This document shows, one piece after another, positions 52,985-64,000 of a DNA stretch of 64,000 bases; within the stretch, counting starts at the first letter, position 1, and every line of letters begins with the position of its first letter. This DNA is from Charina bottae (taxonomy: Eukaryota > Chordata > Lepidosauria > Squamata > Charinaidae): NCBI GenBank assembly GCA_023362775.1, contig JALMGJ010000063.1:992001-1056000 (forward strand). Direction: 5' to 3'. The translations under genes and the position numbers were made by a program. The notes beneath the pieces were generated by a model. The model did no database searches. It was not told the origin of the DNA and saw only the letters and a program-made list of their open reading frames with translations.

Positions 52985-55900
52985 TTGCATGCCCATTTCC
53001 TGCATGCAAGGCCAGGAAAGAGAAACTCCATGTGTGTTGTTGTCCTTCCACTGGCAGGCAAGATACTCTATTCACAAAACATTTTTTCTTTTCATATGAC
53101 ATATGGTGGGGGCTATCATTTCTCTTTCACTGACCTTTTATTTGAGGTTTTAATAATGCAGTAGTTTAATATAAATAATGTAAAAAGAATGTATTATATA
53201 AATGTATAAAAATACAACATCTAATTTTCATTGTTATCTTGCTTCTTTGAATGGAAAATCAGGACAACTCTTTCAGAAGCAAGTAAACAAAAAATGATGG
53301 GGGGAAATCAAGGTGCAGTTGTAAAAGCTTGGAGGAGAAAAACAGAAAAAATCAAGGGAAAAAAGTTTTATTTTCCCCCAAGGCTATTTTCCCCTGAAAA
53401 TAAGGAAAAATTGAAAAAAAAGCAAAAAAATTAAAAATTCAATGAAATATGTTATTTTAGAATAATGAATGCAATAAGACAACATGCTCATTATATAGCT
53501 ATTTATTATTCCCAATATTATTATAGTTTATTATTTAATAAACTATAATATCTACCTGCAATGTCAGAGACTATAATTCCTGAACATAGATGATTAATTT
53601 TGTTTCATTTATGTGCAGAAGCAGACATGCATACCAGCCAATACCACATACAAAAAATACCCAATGAAGTATCTTACCTACGGACATATGGTATTTATAA
53701 AGTTAAAAACTGAGGTGGGAAAAGTCAGCTGAAACACTGAAAGCTGCTATAGACTTGGAATGCTTAGGTTCTGCAATCTGTTTTCTAAATCCTATTAATT
53801 AAATTGGTGGACAAAAGGGCGGAATATAAAGAGGAGATATACATCAAAATGGATTTTTGATCCATGTTGCTCAGTGTTGTCTATCTGAGTAGCATTTGCC
53901 ACTCTATTTTGGAAAGACTCTTTCCTAGCCCTCTATGGAAATGACAGGGATTGAATCTGGCACTTATTACAAAAAAAGCACATCGTCTTTCAGTGAGGTG
54001 GCAGAGTCAACTAGAGGAAGACTTGTAAAATTGCATTCAATGCAATTCCAATGTTCCCCCCCCCCCCCCCGCTTTTATTGTAATGTTGTAAATCTTGATA
54101 CATTGTATTATTTCAATGTAGATTTCAATGAAGTAATATTTACGCAATATGATAGTTTGAACAAGTCATTACCACAAATCACACCAATTCCCTATACAGT
54201 TCAATGTCGAAGATATTTTGTTCAAAGCGCACTTGTTCATAAGATTTCGTGGTCTGTTATGACAACTGAAAAGTCAATTCTTTTCAGATACTGCAGGCAC
54301 CTTTAAATATAAAATCTACCATAATTAGAGTGAAGTATGATGAAGCTCCTATTTGAATGTCTTCTTTTTTCAAAGCATGATTAACTCAACCCTCTTGATA
54401 GGAAATTCAACTCATCAAAAGTATCCACAGGGTTCCTATGAATAAATCATTTAGCATTTTAATCACTAAGTAACATTATTTCAGCTATCTGTTAACCCTG
54501 ATCTCTGGAATAGCCACTGAAATTTTATTGTAGTCATTAACAATAATTCATTTAATTAAAGCAGCTTTTTATCAAATAAGACCACCATAAAAGCTCTGAA
54601 AGTTTAAAATGAGCTTTATGGAGGGTATTATCCATATGTCCATTAAGTCAATTTTAGTTTCTGCCAATGAATAATAAACAAGGGCAGAAGACCAAGCAAC
54701 TTGTACAACTCATTTAATGGTACAAACCTAGGTTAAATTGCAGTAAAATCACTGCACTGTTGGTTATTTTTACCAACCTCTTTAAAAAAACCAAAATATG
54801 GAATCCAATATGTGGAGTCTAACATGAAGGTAAATTAAGTATATTTCTTCAAAGTCTCTTTCAATATAGTGGATCTTTGTCCCCTGGTAAGACGCTAAGA
54901 ATCTCAGCATGTATTAAGTGAATATGATAATGGTAAGAGATAGCATATAGCCACAATAGCTAGAATGTCTTACAAAATTCTCTTCTACTATTAAAGGGTA
55001 TGGCAAAGGGTATTAAGCCAAGATATGAACTTGCTCTTTCCTTGCTGATACCGCCTTTTTTCTACTCCTTTTGCTGGAGCCATTGGTGAACTAAGAAGTG
55101 TGTGTCTAAGTATATCTGAAATAAACTGTAATAAATAGTTTGAACAAGAATACAAGGACAGATTTATCTAGTCTAGCCTTGCCTAGTTCAGCATTGTTTC
55201 ACATAGTGGTCAAGCAGAGGCAACCAGGAAGCTCACAAGAAGAGTAAGAGGAAGTCCTCTTTCACTGTTGCTCCACAGCAGTTGTGGGTTGAGATATGTT
55301 TCCCATAATTCAGGAGGTAATAGCTATTGATAGTTCAATATTCCATGAATGTTAGCAGTCCCTGTTAAAACTGTTAGGATCACCTTGTATTAATTTCAGT
55401 ATATGACCCTGTGATCTAACACTGTATGAGAGACAAAATACTCTCTATTCATATTGTCCATAAAATGTATGACTGTATATAGTTTTAACTATGTCTCCCT
55501 TTACTTATTTTCCCTCTAACTTAAAACCGCTAACTGCTGTTTTCTTCCCTCATTAGAGAAGCTGTTCTAGTCCAAGAAGTATTGCAACTTTTTCTGCATC
55601 TTTTCCAGCTTTACAATTTCCTTTGTTCACAATACTTCAAATGCAGTCTCAGCAGAGATGTATATAAGCCTATTACTATTTTTAATGTTTTATTTTTAAT
55701 TACCTTCCTGTTGAGTGCAATCATAGAATTGGCCATTTTTACACTAGCCACACACTGTGTTGGCATCTTCATTAAATTAGCTACTATAACCAAGATTCCT
55801 TTCCCAACCAATCTCTGCCACCTCAGATCCTAGTAATGCATATTTGAAGTTGGATTTTTAGAGTCCGCAGGTATCGTTTTGCACATTGTATTATATTCCA

Positions 55901-56725
55901 CAGCATTTGCTACTTTCAAATCTATACACCCAATTGGAGAGATCATTTTAGAGATCTCTGAAATTTCTTATTTATTTTACTACCCTGTACTGTTTGAAAT
56001 CATTGGCCAACTTCAGGCTGTTTAGAAGCACACTGACTTAAAAGCTTTGATACTTTTCTGAGGCACAATAATTTAAGATATTAAGAAGTCTGATCTAGAA
56101 GATATGTTTTCCCTGTTATTGTTACCATCTTGTCCTTCAGATGCATTTCTGACAGGATATTAATTAACTTTCCAAACATTTAAGATTCTGGGTTTTTCTG
56201 AAGTCAGTAACCTCATTTCCACAGTATGGATCTAATTAATGGTTAACTGGAGGCTTCCTGATGTGTTTGCCTATGCCACAAAAGGAAGAATGAAGAACAG
56301 GCACAAAAGCTTGTAAATGTTCTTATTAAGCAATCTATACAACCATAATATACCAACTTTGATTTGATATTCTAGGAATACTTTACTACCTGCATCTATC
56401 CTTTTGTGTGTACAAGATTCCGTTCATTGCAGTTTATTCATATCATGAAAGTGACCATATCAACAGTCAATTAGTTTATAGTATAAAAGTCACGTATGAA
56501 CTGTGAAAGAGTAAAGGAAGAATGCACTTGTTTAGGTAATACCCACATATATTACATGGGCATTGTCACAGAAAAGGCTCCATCCATCCATCCGGCTGCC
56601 TAACTTCAGAAGAGTCTGAATGATATGCAACATTAAAAGTGATAGAAACCAAAAAAAAGTTAAACATATAAAATCATAAAAGAAGTGGTCTTCAAGGACA
56701 GCCCCACGAAGAATGCATTGCAATA
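52985..56725. other. Unique sequence, possible conserved non-coding block
   Basis: No gene or repeat supported. A 15-C run lies at 54056-54070, an AT palindrome at 53519-53550. The 54340-54860 part is repeat-free and dense in ATTA/TAAT cores, a pattern seen in vertebrate regulatory blocks. Confidence 0.4.
53519..53550. repeat. AT palindrome
   Basis: 15-bp arms TATTATAGTTTATTA / TAATAAACTATAATA around two T. Possible cruciform. Confidence 0.85.
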
Positions 56726-56733
56726 GTCTACAC
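56726..56733. repeat. 8-bp target duplication, left (GTCTACAC)
   Basis: Identical at 57109-57116. Confidence 0.95.
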
Positions 56734-57108
56734 CAGAGCTTTCCAAACTGTATGTCGTGAAACAAAAGTGTGTCGCCACACACAGTCGGCTGTGTCGCCA
56801 CACAACCCGGAAGTGGCAGCAGGGGCGTGCACGGCGGCGGCACCGGCGCACCATCGGTGCTTCCGCGTTTTAACGGAGGCTGCCGCTGCTGCCGCCGCCA
56901 TGCACGCCCCCGCCCGCACCGGGTTTTCCCGTGGCGACACATGAAAATCTGAAGGCGCCGCATGTGCGGCGGCGCGCAAAGACCGAAAGCGGCAGCAGCG
57001 CTTCCGGCTTTTTGCGCGCTGCCGCGGTGGCGGGACTTCCGGGTTTTCCCGCGGTGACACACCAAGGGCGGTTGGTGTGTCGCCGCGGGAAAACTTTGGA
57101 AAGCCCTG
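56734..57108. mobile_element. Non-autonomous hAT element (family 3)
   Basis: Ends CAGAGCTTTCCAAACT / ACTTTGGAAAGCCCTG with exact GTCTACAC duplications. The interior has CCGGAAG- and CTTCCGG-type motifs in both orientations (ACCCGGAAGTGGCAGC, GACTTCCGGGTTTTCC) with GC-rich palindromic modules and GTGTCGCC repeats. Frames up to 177 codons across it are by-products. Family partner of 38845-39230, but much of the interior differs, which suggests module shuffling between the ends. Confidence 0.93.
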
Positions 57109-57116
57109 GTCTACAC

Positions 57117-57692
57117 ACAAGGTGACTAGGGCATGAGGGACCAGGGGAAATATATCTTGAATTTACATTAAAACAGAAAATGTTGCCTCATTTAATAAAA
57201 ATATGACAAACTACTACAACCATAATTTACTTCCCACTGCGAAGTTAACAAATTGACAATTAATATCATTTAAGCTACATGTAATAAAGTATTCAACTTC
57301 AATTTATTTAACATTAGTTTTAAGTAATAAAATATGCTTGATACACTAAGTATTTTAGAATGTTATTTAACACATGCACTGCATACTCTGCTTTGTTACC
57401 ATATTATTAAATGCAGTCAATTTTATAGGGTAGCCTTTTCCAGGTTGTGAACCTCTAATCAGAATTGTAACTCTATGAATACTGAGTAGGAATTCTTGAA
57501 AATGGCGTTCTGGAGAGTAATAAATTTGGTGAAGGCTGCCACAGATTTTATCTCAGCAATCTTGGGAAGTGACACTGCAGCCATCACATCTATGGTAACT
57601 TGTATCCTTTTTGGTAGGTATGGATCATAATCAAACTATCAAATTAGTTTGGACAAAATAAAAGTTTGATACATTTTTATATTAACAAGGAT
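57117..57692. other. Unique sequence
   Basis: AT-rich; nothing recognised. Confidence 0.4.
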
Positions 57693-57705
57693 AATCAACC
57701 AACTA
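57693..57705. repeat. Target duplication of SINE, left (AATCAACCAACTA)
   Basis: 13 bp identical to 57934-57946. Confidence 0.95.
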
Positions 57706-57933
57706 GACAATTTGGTGTAGTGGTTAAGACACCAGGCTAGAAACCATGAGACCGTGAGTTTTAGTCCCACCTTAGGCACACAGCCAGCTGGATGACCTTG
57801 GGCCACTCCCTCTCCCTCAGCCCTAGAAAGGAGGCAATGGCAACTACTTCTGAAATCTTGCCAAGAAAATTGCATGGACTTGTCTAGGCAGTCACCAGGA
57901 GTCAACACAGGCTTGAAGGCACAGGGGGGAAAA
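57706..57933 (+). mobile_element. tRNA-SINE with BovB-like tail
   Basis: Head TGGTGTAGTGGTTAAGACAC and GTGAGTTTTAGTCCCACCTT (A and B boxes), GATGACCTTGGGCCACTCCC, AAAGGAGGCAATGGCAACTA, CTTGCCAAGAAAATTGCATG, and the end CAGGAGTCAACACAGGCTTG, which resembles the GAGTCGGACACGACT end of BovB-dependent SINEs. The head is shared with 36099-36331 but the 3' half is different. Confidence 0.92.
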
Positions 57934-57946
57934 AATCAACCAACTA

Positions 57947-59960
57947 CTTTTTAAAGCATCATAGTACAGGGATGTGATCTTGACGACCCCCCCCCCCCCA
58001 GCTATTATTAGAATCAAAATTTCAGTAGTCTTGGGATGGGTGGGAACAGTTCCAGCACATCTAGAGTGTTAAGGTTTCCCACTCCTAAATGTCACTAACA
58101 ATGTACAGGCATTGTTAGTGACAGCCATTCATTTTTACATGGATTTGATATACAGTACGTACTATAAAATGTTGGTCGGTGACCTTCAACAACTTTCAAA
58201 CTATCATTTCTTTTCTAAAGGAATAAAAAGCCATTCTTTTCTATCAGAAGGTACAACATAGTATTATGGAAGCTAATTTTCAATTAACTATTTCCAATTT
58301 CATTTACCTATGGTTCGCATCTGGAAAAAAAACCCTCCATAGTTTCATTCTGAAAGGCAACTAAGATATTATTTTGCCTACTAACTAAAACTTTAATTTA
58401 CACATTTAAATCATCAGATGTGATGCAGAAAGAGCACATCTTTTGTGACTCAAGAGGGCACTGGATGCCTGAAGAATGCAGACATAGAATGTTGTGTTTT
58501 CTACTAATTAGAGGAACCCAACAGTTGAACTTTGATCAATTAAATACTCCTGCCTTCTCCATAACCAACAGAGTTTATGAATCAAGCCCAAGACTGACAC
58601 TGGAACCAATAAATCTAAGGGGGGCAAGTCAATAATACTCCACTATTAAGCACTACAGCTTGGCCTTTTGGTAGTATGCTGAAAGTAGAATTCCTTAAAA
58701 AGCCCCCATAACAAATACATTTCATTTAATGAAATCAAATGAAATTGCATTAATGAAGTACAATTAATATGATCATCTCTCAAGTATTTTCTCCTATTGA
58801 TAAATTATTATAATTTAGAAACAACTTCTGGAGGGTCTCTGAGGGATTCCATATAGTCTGCTAGACTCTGGTTTTGAAATGTGCTTGAAAAACACACACA
58901 GTGTTTTATATACCTGTTCTTACCATCCTATTTCCTTGGTTAAATTAGAATTCATCTTGCTGTTAGAAATCAAAGCGGAAGATCCATCTTTAAGAATGCA
59001 CAAAAAGCACAAGGATTATTACTTAAATTACCTGCATTAATACTGATAATTCATACTTAAATAATTTCAAGTTGCTTGATTTTCAACTACGGATTCTGCC
59101 AGTACTTGAAGTATAGCTGTTTGCTCTATTTAGTCAAACTAAAAAAGATTTCTTCCATTATCTTTCCTGTAACAATGATTCAATATAATGACTTTGCATA
59201 ACCACAAATGACCTTAATAGAATATGACATTTAATAGCTATTGCAAATATTTCAGGGACCAAGTGGGGCAAATACATTTATCTCTGTTGTGCAAACCAGG
59301 CATTTTCAATAATCTACAGCTAAGCACTGACAGGATATTTTGTCCATCATGAACAGAAACCAGATAATTTGTTCAGACATTAATCTGCCTTGTCTCCGAA
59401 GTGGGTGTACTAATCAATGCTTTGTCTTCCTCAAGACACCAAAATAATGAACCTAACCTGAAATATCATTTACACAGCATACATAGGATCTCTAAGTATT
59501 CAGGTAAGCATGGGATCATAAGAAAGTCAGATACCCAGTAGCTACCCAGATATCACAGGCCAAATTTGGCACTCTTTTCCTTATGTATTAATGCTCATGA
59601 GCCATGTTGAGCTACATGTTTAACATTGCAAATTGAGGGGGTGGCAGTGCAAGCATTTGTTTGCTCTCAGTGCAATTTGGTTTGAACTTATACATGCTCC
59701 TCGTGTCAGAGTTCTTTGGCCAGAGCATTTAGAACACATAAGGTCAGGAAAGAGTGTTTATATTTCTTTGCTGTTCTTATTTCTTTGCTAGCAATGTCAG
59801 CTATACTGAAATTACTGGGGTTAAAGACTGGTACGCATATGCATATATACATATTCTCATGCGCAGAAGACAGACTGGTCAGATAAGGCTAGGATAAAAT
59901 TATCGTCAATTGGATGAACTGGAAATAAAAGAGAGATGTGTATCCAATAGAGGAGTATAC
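57947..59960. other. Unique AT-rich sequence
   Basis: A 13-C run lies at 57987-57999 and a short hairpin at 58090-58123. No gene supported. Confidence 0.4.
58090..58123. repeat. 14-bp hairpin
   Basis: TGTCACTAACAATG and CATTGTTAGTGACA pair perfectly around TACAGG. Confidence 0.85.
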
Positions 59961-59965
59961 AGTAT

Positions 59966-60215
59966 ATGTAGCTCAGGGTTGAACTGTGGAATCCTTGGTG
60001 CTGAGCTTGGTTGTTTGCTTGCAGATGTTGCACTGATGATGTTACCTAGTCGGTAATGAAAGATCTGCAAGCAAACACTGAAGATTTTGCACTGAAGATG
60101 TTGCCTAGCCTGGCAATGAAACGTGTGCAAGAAAACAACAAGGCTCAGAGAGCACCAAGGACTCCACAAGCAAACAACCAAGCTCAGAGAGCACCAAAGA
60201 CTCCACAGAGATGTA
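59966..60215. mobile_element. Inverted pair of Penelope-like tails
   Basis: 59966-60050 is minus-oriented (GCTCAGGGTTGAACTGTGGA, TTGTTTGCTTGCAGATG). 60055-60215 is plus-oriented (CTGAAGATGTTGCCTAGCCT, GGCAATGAAACGTGTGCAAG, GCTCAGAGAGCACCAAGGAC) and includes a repeated GCTCAGAGAGCACCAA segment. Both match the 3' UTR of the element at 51585. Confidence 0.85.
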
Positions 60216-60239
60216 TATTCACCAAATACATAAACTGAA

Positions 60240-61530
60240 TCTGCTCAGTGCTTTGCTAAGAAGAACCACACAGCATCCTTGATCTCAGGAGTTTTGTTGC
60301 GTACCTACATTTCAAGGGACGCAGAGAGGCTAGAAAAATGAAATGAAATTGAAATGTAGATGAGCCTTTGAGATGAAATGATTCTGTTTTAAATGAGATT
60401 AATATGAACAAAACCAAAAAGAATTTGTGCTATTTTCTCACTGTGAAATTTTCTACAAACATTTGGCTTAGTTCTAGACTAGTCTCATGCTACAGTTACA
60501 TGACAGAAACATTATAATTTCTTTAAGTTTAAATATAGGGTTTTGGAAAATGCTATACAGTTACATGGCTTTCAAGGTGGTTGATAATATGCAAAATAAC
60601 TCTTTTGGAATGGTACAGATTTAATAAATAATGTCTACATATTATTTCAAGTATCAGATGCCTCAGGAGGATCAGTGAGGGGATGCTGTTGTGCCCACAT
60701 GCTCTTTATGGGTTTCCAATGGCCATCTGGTTGACCACTGTGGGAAAAGAATACTGGATTCAATCGGCATTTGGCCTGGTCCAGAACAGCTGCTACATAC
60801 TGAATTTAAATGCAGAGATGAGCAATCCTTAGTGTTAAACTACGTGGCCTTCAGTTAAACACCTTATGTGAAAAATCAGGTTAAGTCTCAATGGCACAAC
60901 TGTCTCTTCCCTGCTGCTTAGGAGAAAAATTAGAGGGGTTCCAGAAAAAGAATACAGAAAAGAAAAGAAGTGGTGTCAAAAACAAAGCTGTTGGAGGAAA
61001 AACAGATACTCCCACCACCCGCTTTATGCTCTTGCCTTACACACTGGTTGCCTCAGCCCTATATATTATTCAACTGCCAGCAGATTGCTCCTGAGGGAGT
61101 GAGACCTTCAAAAGAAAAAAAGTTGTCCAGTTCACCTGGCTAACTATGCCAAAAAGAGGAATACTGTACCATTCTACTAAAACCTTGCCACTGATTGCAA
61201 TGACATAATCACGTTTTCTGATGCGTTGGTTACTGAAATGGATAGGCAGCTGCCACTCGCTTTGAATAGAAGAGAAAGTGAGCGGGGGTTTCCTGTCTAG
61301 GGCTTCCACTACCAATGTCCGACCAAGCCTATTCAAGAGCAGCAGTTGCCCATGGATGAAAAGGCCAGGCCATGTGGGGAGAAGCTTTTATCAAATGAAC
61401 AAGATGTAACAAACACCTTACGAGACTGGTTCAAACCTTGGGATTCTTCAGAAGACTGTCTATGTTTTGTGAGATTCTGAAGTTTCACAGGAGTGATATT
61501 TGCTTAGCTTATCTAAGAATCTGGGAATGA
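60240..61530. other. Unique sequence
   Basis: No repeats or genes supported. The 88-codon minus frame at 61070-61336 has no recognisable motif. Confidence 0.4.
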
Positions 61531-61532
61531 GA

Positions 61533-62524
61533 GCTAAGGAGCTATCAATATGCAGACGACACCCAGCTCTACCTCTCCTTTTCATCTAACACTGGCGAGG
61601 CAGTTGGCGTTCCAAACCAGTGCTTGTGCAGGGTAATGGACCGGATGAAGGTCAATAAACAAAGACTCAGTCCAGACAAGACGGAAACACTGCTTGTGGG
61701 TGATGCATTGCTCAGCTGAGCGTTGCCCTGCCTGTTCTGGAGGGGTCTGCACCTGCCCCAAAGGCAGGCTCCCAGTGTGGGAAGTTCTCCTAGATCTATC
61801 GCTGTAACTAGAGTGGCCTTAGTGGCATGGAGTGCCTTTTATAAGCTTTGGTTGATTTACTAACTGCAACCTTACCTGGACAGGGACAGCCTTGCAACAG
61901 TTAGTCAGGCTCTGGTGACGTCTCAGTTGGATTACTGCAATGTGTTGTACGTAGGCCTGCCTTTCAAAATGTTCCAGAAACTTCAGTTAGTTCAGAATAG
62001 AACAGCTAGACTGCTCACTGGGATTGGCCAATATGAACATACTATGACAGTTTTTTGGCATCTATGCTGGCTGCTGCTCCGTTTCTGGACCTGATTCAGA
62101 CTGCTGTTTTTTTTACCTTTAAAGGCCTACAGAGCTTAGGACCAGGTTACCTGAAGAAGCGCCTTCTCCCATATGTATCTACCCAGACCATCTAATGAGG
62201 GCCTCCTTCAGGTCCCCTCACCAAACGAGATAAGGTGGTCCTCTACAAGGAGAAGAATTTTTTTTCTGGTGGCAACCATTTATGGAATGCCCTCCCCAGA
62301 GAGACTTGACTGGCGCCCGCACTAGCACCATTTCAGTGCCAGGTGAAGACCTTTTTATTTTCCCTGGCTTTTCAACTGGCTTTTAATTGTATTTTAATTC
62401 ATGTTGTTTTAGTTTTTGAATGACCATCTTGCATCTGTGGTGTTTTTAATCAAAAGGTTTTTGTTTAGTGTGCATTGCACTATAGCTTCTGCTATTGGGC
62501 AGTTTACATTTTTGAATAAATAAA
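61533..62524 (+). mobile_element. L2 LINE 3' third, decayed
   Basis: TATGCAGACGACACCCAGCT encodes YADDTQLYLS (RT motif C), followed by CAGTCCAGACAAGACGGAAA (SPDKTE), a CAGTTGGATTACTGCAATG (LDYCN) block, AGGCCTACAGAGCTTAGGAC and CAACCATTTATGGAATGCCC (the WN.LP region), and an AT-rich 3' UTR ending TTTGAATAAATAAATGAG. Reading frames are scattered by indels, so no intact frame appears. Older than the 6505 copy. Confidence 0.88.
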
Positions 62525-64000
62525 TGAGCTCTACTTTGGAGTGTCAAATTGTTTTGGCTGGTTCTATTCATACTAAATGTATGGGAAGCCTAGACCTGTC
62601 TGACAGAACCCATACTTCTCACACAGAACTCTCCAGCATTATTCCTTCATTCAAAATATCTCAGATTGTATAGTTGTGTGTGCTTGCATATGTATACACA
62701 TACATATATCCATCCATCCGTCCATCCCCAGAGACACCTATCAGTCAGTATAGACATTTGCAGTGACTATATGGACAAACCATTTGACTCAACCCATGCA
62801 CTTTCAAAAAGATACTAGTTGCATTACCATACGGCCACATGGCTCAGAAAACAGGTTGTTTTTCACCTTACAGAGAATGCATCTCATTTTATTAGCATTC
62901 AGAGATGGTAGGCTTAGCTCACCTAAGAATGATATTGGAAGTCACACTTATCTTAAGTATGAAGCTTCTTGTTGTACCCTTAGAAGACTTATAATAAATT
63001 TAAATTTTATGGTAACCAATGACTTTATTCGTGCTTTGCCAATATTGCAGACCATTTTTATACACACACACACACACACACATCCTGGAAGCATCTGAAG
63101 TTGCTTTTCCATTTCTATATAGGCTAGAAATTTAAAATAACAGATAAAACTACAGAACTTCATTAACATATATAGACACTCCAAAAACTGTAACATTTGG
63201 AAGACAGCAAATTGGGTAATGGTATATTAGAGATTCTATCCTTACTTGTAAACTAAAAGGGATGTTGGTATGATTAATTAAATAAATGCATTTATATCCC
63301 ACATTATCTGACTTTCCAGTAAGCTTATTCAAGGTAGTAGATAAAGAAGGGATTTAATGATGTGCTTTCTGAGCCTTCAGCCGTTTCAGTAGACATCTTC
63401 TCCAAATGTTCTTCAATGCAATATAGGGGAGTAGAAGTTCAAGTTAAAAGCCTAACAGCATGTGATACAAGTTATTCTCTCCCAAATTGGTTTTAGCAGA
63501 CTGGTGATCCCAGGAATAACTGCATGTCACTTTCTTTTGTTGTACAATTTAAAGCTGATCAGGATTGTGTTGGCAAACAGGGAATGCTCTCAAAACTCAC
63601 AAATTTTGAGAAATGGTTAAACCCACGCCTCCAACAACCTTTCAAAACCATATGTCAATCACAGCAGTGCAATGATTTGTAGATGGTTTTCTGTTCCTGA
63701 TGACTGCTAGCTGTTGCCGGTCAAGTAGCCAAGCTGATAGAGTCATAACTCTTGGCAGTTTTAAAGACAGCCTATTGCTCAGATAGAGAAGCCAGGTCAG
63801 ATATATCAGCTCTATATGGCCCAGGGGAAATTGTCTTCCGCAGTCACCTTATAATACTAAAGTTTTGAAGCTACTGCCTACTTTCAGCCATGTCCCCTTA
63901 GTGGAACAGAAATCAGGATGTAGTTCTTTCTCTTGATGGTGCAGGGAGTAAGGTACCAGGGCTATGTTGTCAAAAACCTCATTTGGGACCCCTATTGCCT
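62525..64000. other. Unique sequence with short tandem repeats
   Basis: (ATCC)n at 62708-62726 and a (CA)10 tract at 63062-63082. The tract explains the His/Thr repeat frame at 62763-63098. No gene supported. Confidence 0.5.

Noticed and set aside
1..64000. CRISPR arrays, operons or phage genes
   Set aside because: Eukaryotic repeat content throughout; no regular spacer arrays or bacterial gene organisation.

Overview
This window looks like squamate reptile (lizard or snake) nuclear DNA from an intergenic or intronic region. The evidence is its repeats: Sauria-type tRNA SINEs, a BovB (RTE) LINE, L2-type LINE 3' ends, Penelope-like elements with a GIY-YIG domain, and young CpG-rich hAT miniature elements. 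I find no host protein-coding gene, tRNA, rRNA or CRISPR array that I can support. Nearly all open frames over 60 codons are either decayed retroelement coding regions or chance frames in GC-rich transposons.

Layout. 1-7 kb: an old GC-rich interspersed repeat, two Sauria SINEs, a pentamer microsatellite, a 62-nt hairpin and an L2 3' end. 7.3-9.4 kb: a 2.1-kb CpG-rich hAT element with an exact 8-bp target duplication. 10.7-13.4 kb: a minus-strand BovB LINE with deletions and frameshifts. 19.1-21.8 kb: a minus-strand L2 copy split by an unidentified insert. 27.2-27.8 kb: a BovB 3' scrap and a small hAT. 31.3-32.0 kb: an L2 fragment hit by a Penelope-like tail. 38.8 and 56.7 kb: two hAT elements of one family. 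39.9-41.6 kb: an L2 copy interrupted by a Sauria SINE and a 226-bp sibling of the 7.3-kb hAT. 42.8-46.7 kb: a full-length 3.9-kb LINE (endonuclease, reverse transcriptase, C2H2 finger) bounded by a 10-bp target duplication and broken by four stops and one frameshift. 47.3-47.9 and 52.5-53.0 kb: two copies of a chimeric SINE (Sauria-like head, promoter-like body, L2-like tail). 48.1-50.9 kb: a 2.8-kb CpG-island-like hAT element. 51.6-52.3 kb: a Penelope-like fragment. 61.5-62.5 kb: another L2 end. The rest is AT-rich sequence in which I recognise no gene.

The most interesting material is the accessory layer. The chimeric SINE seems to have exchanged its BovB-type tail for an L2-type tail and carries a ZNF143/THAP11-like motif in both copies. 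Two hAT families each carry tandem CCAAT/GC-box units, and a third carries repeated CCGGAAG (ETS-type) units. Two different LINEs share a conserved 5' leader. Several insertions preserve exact target duplications, which gives a nested history of transposition.
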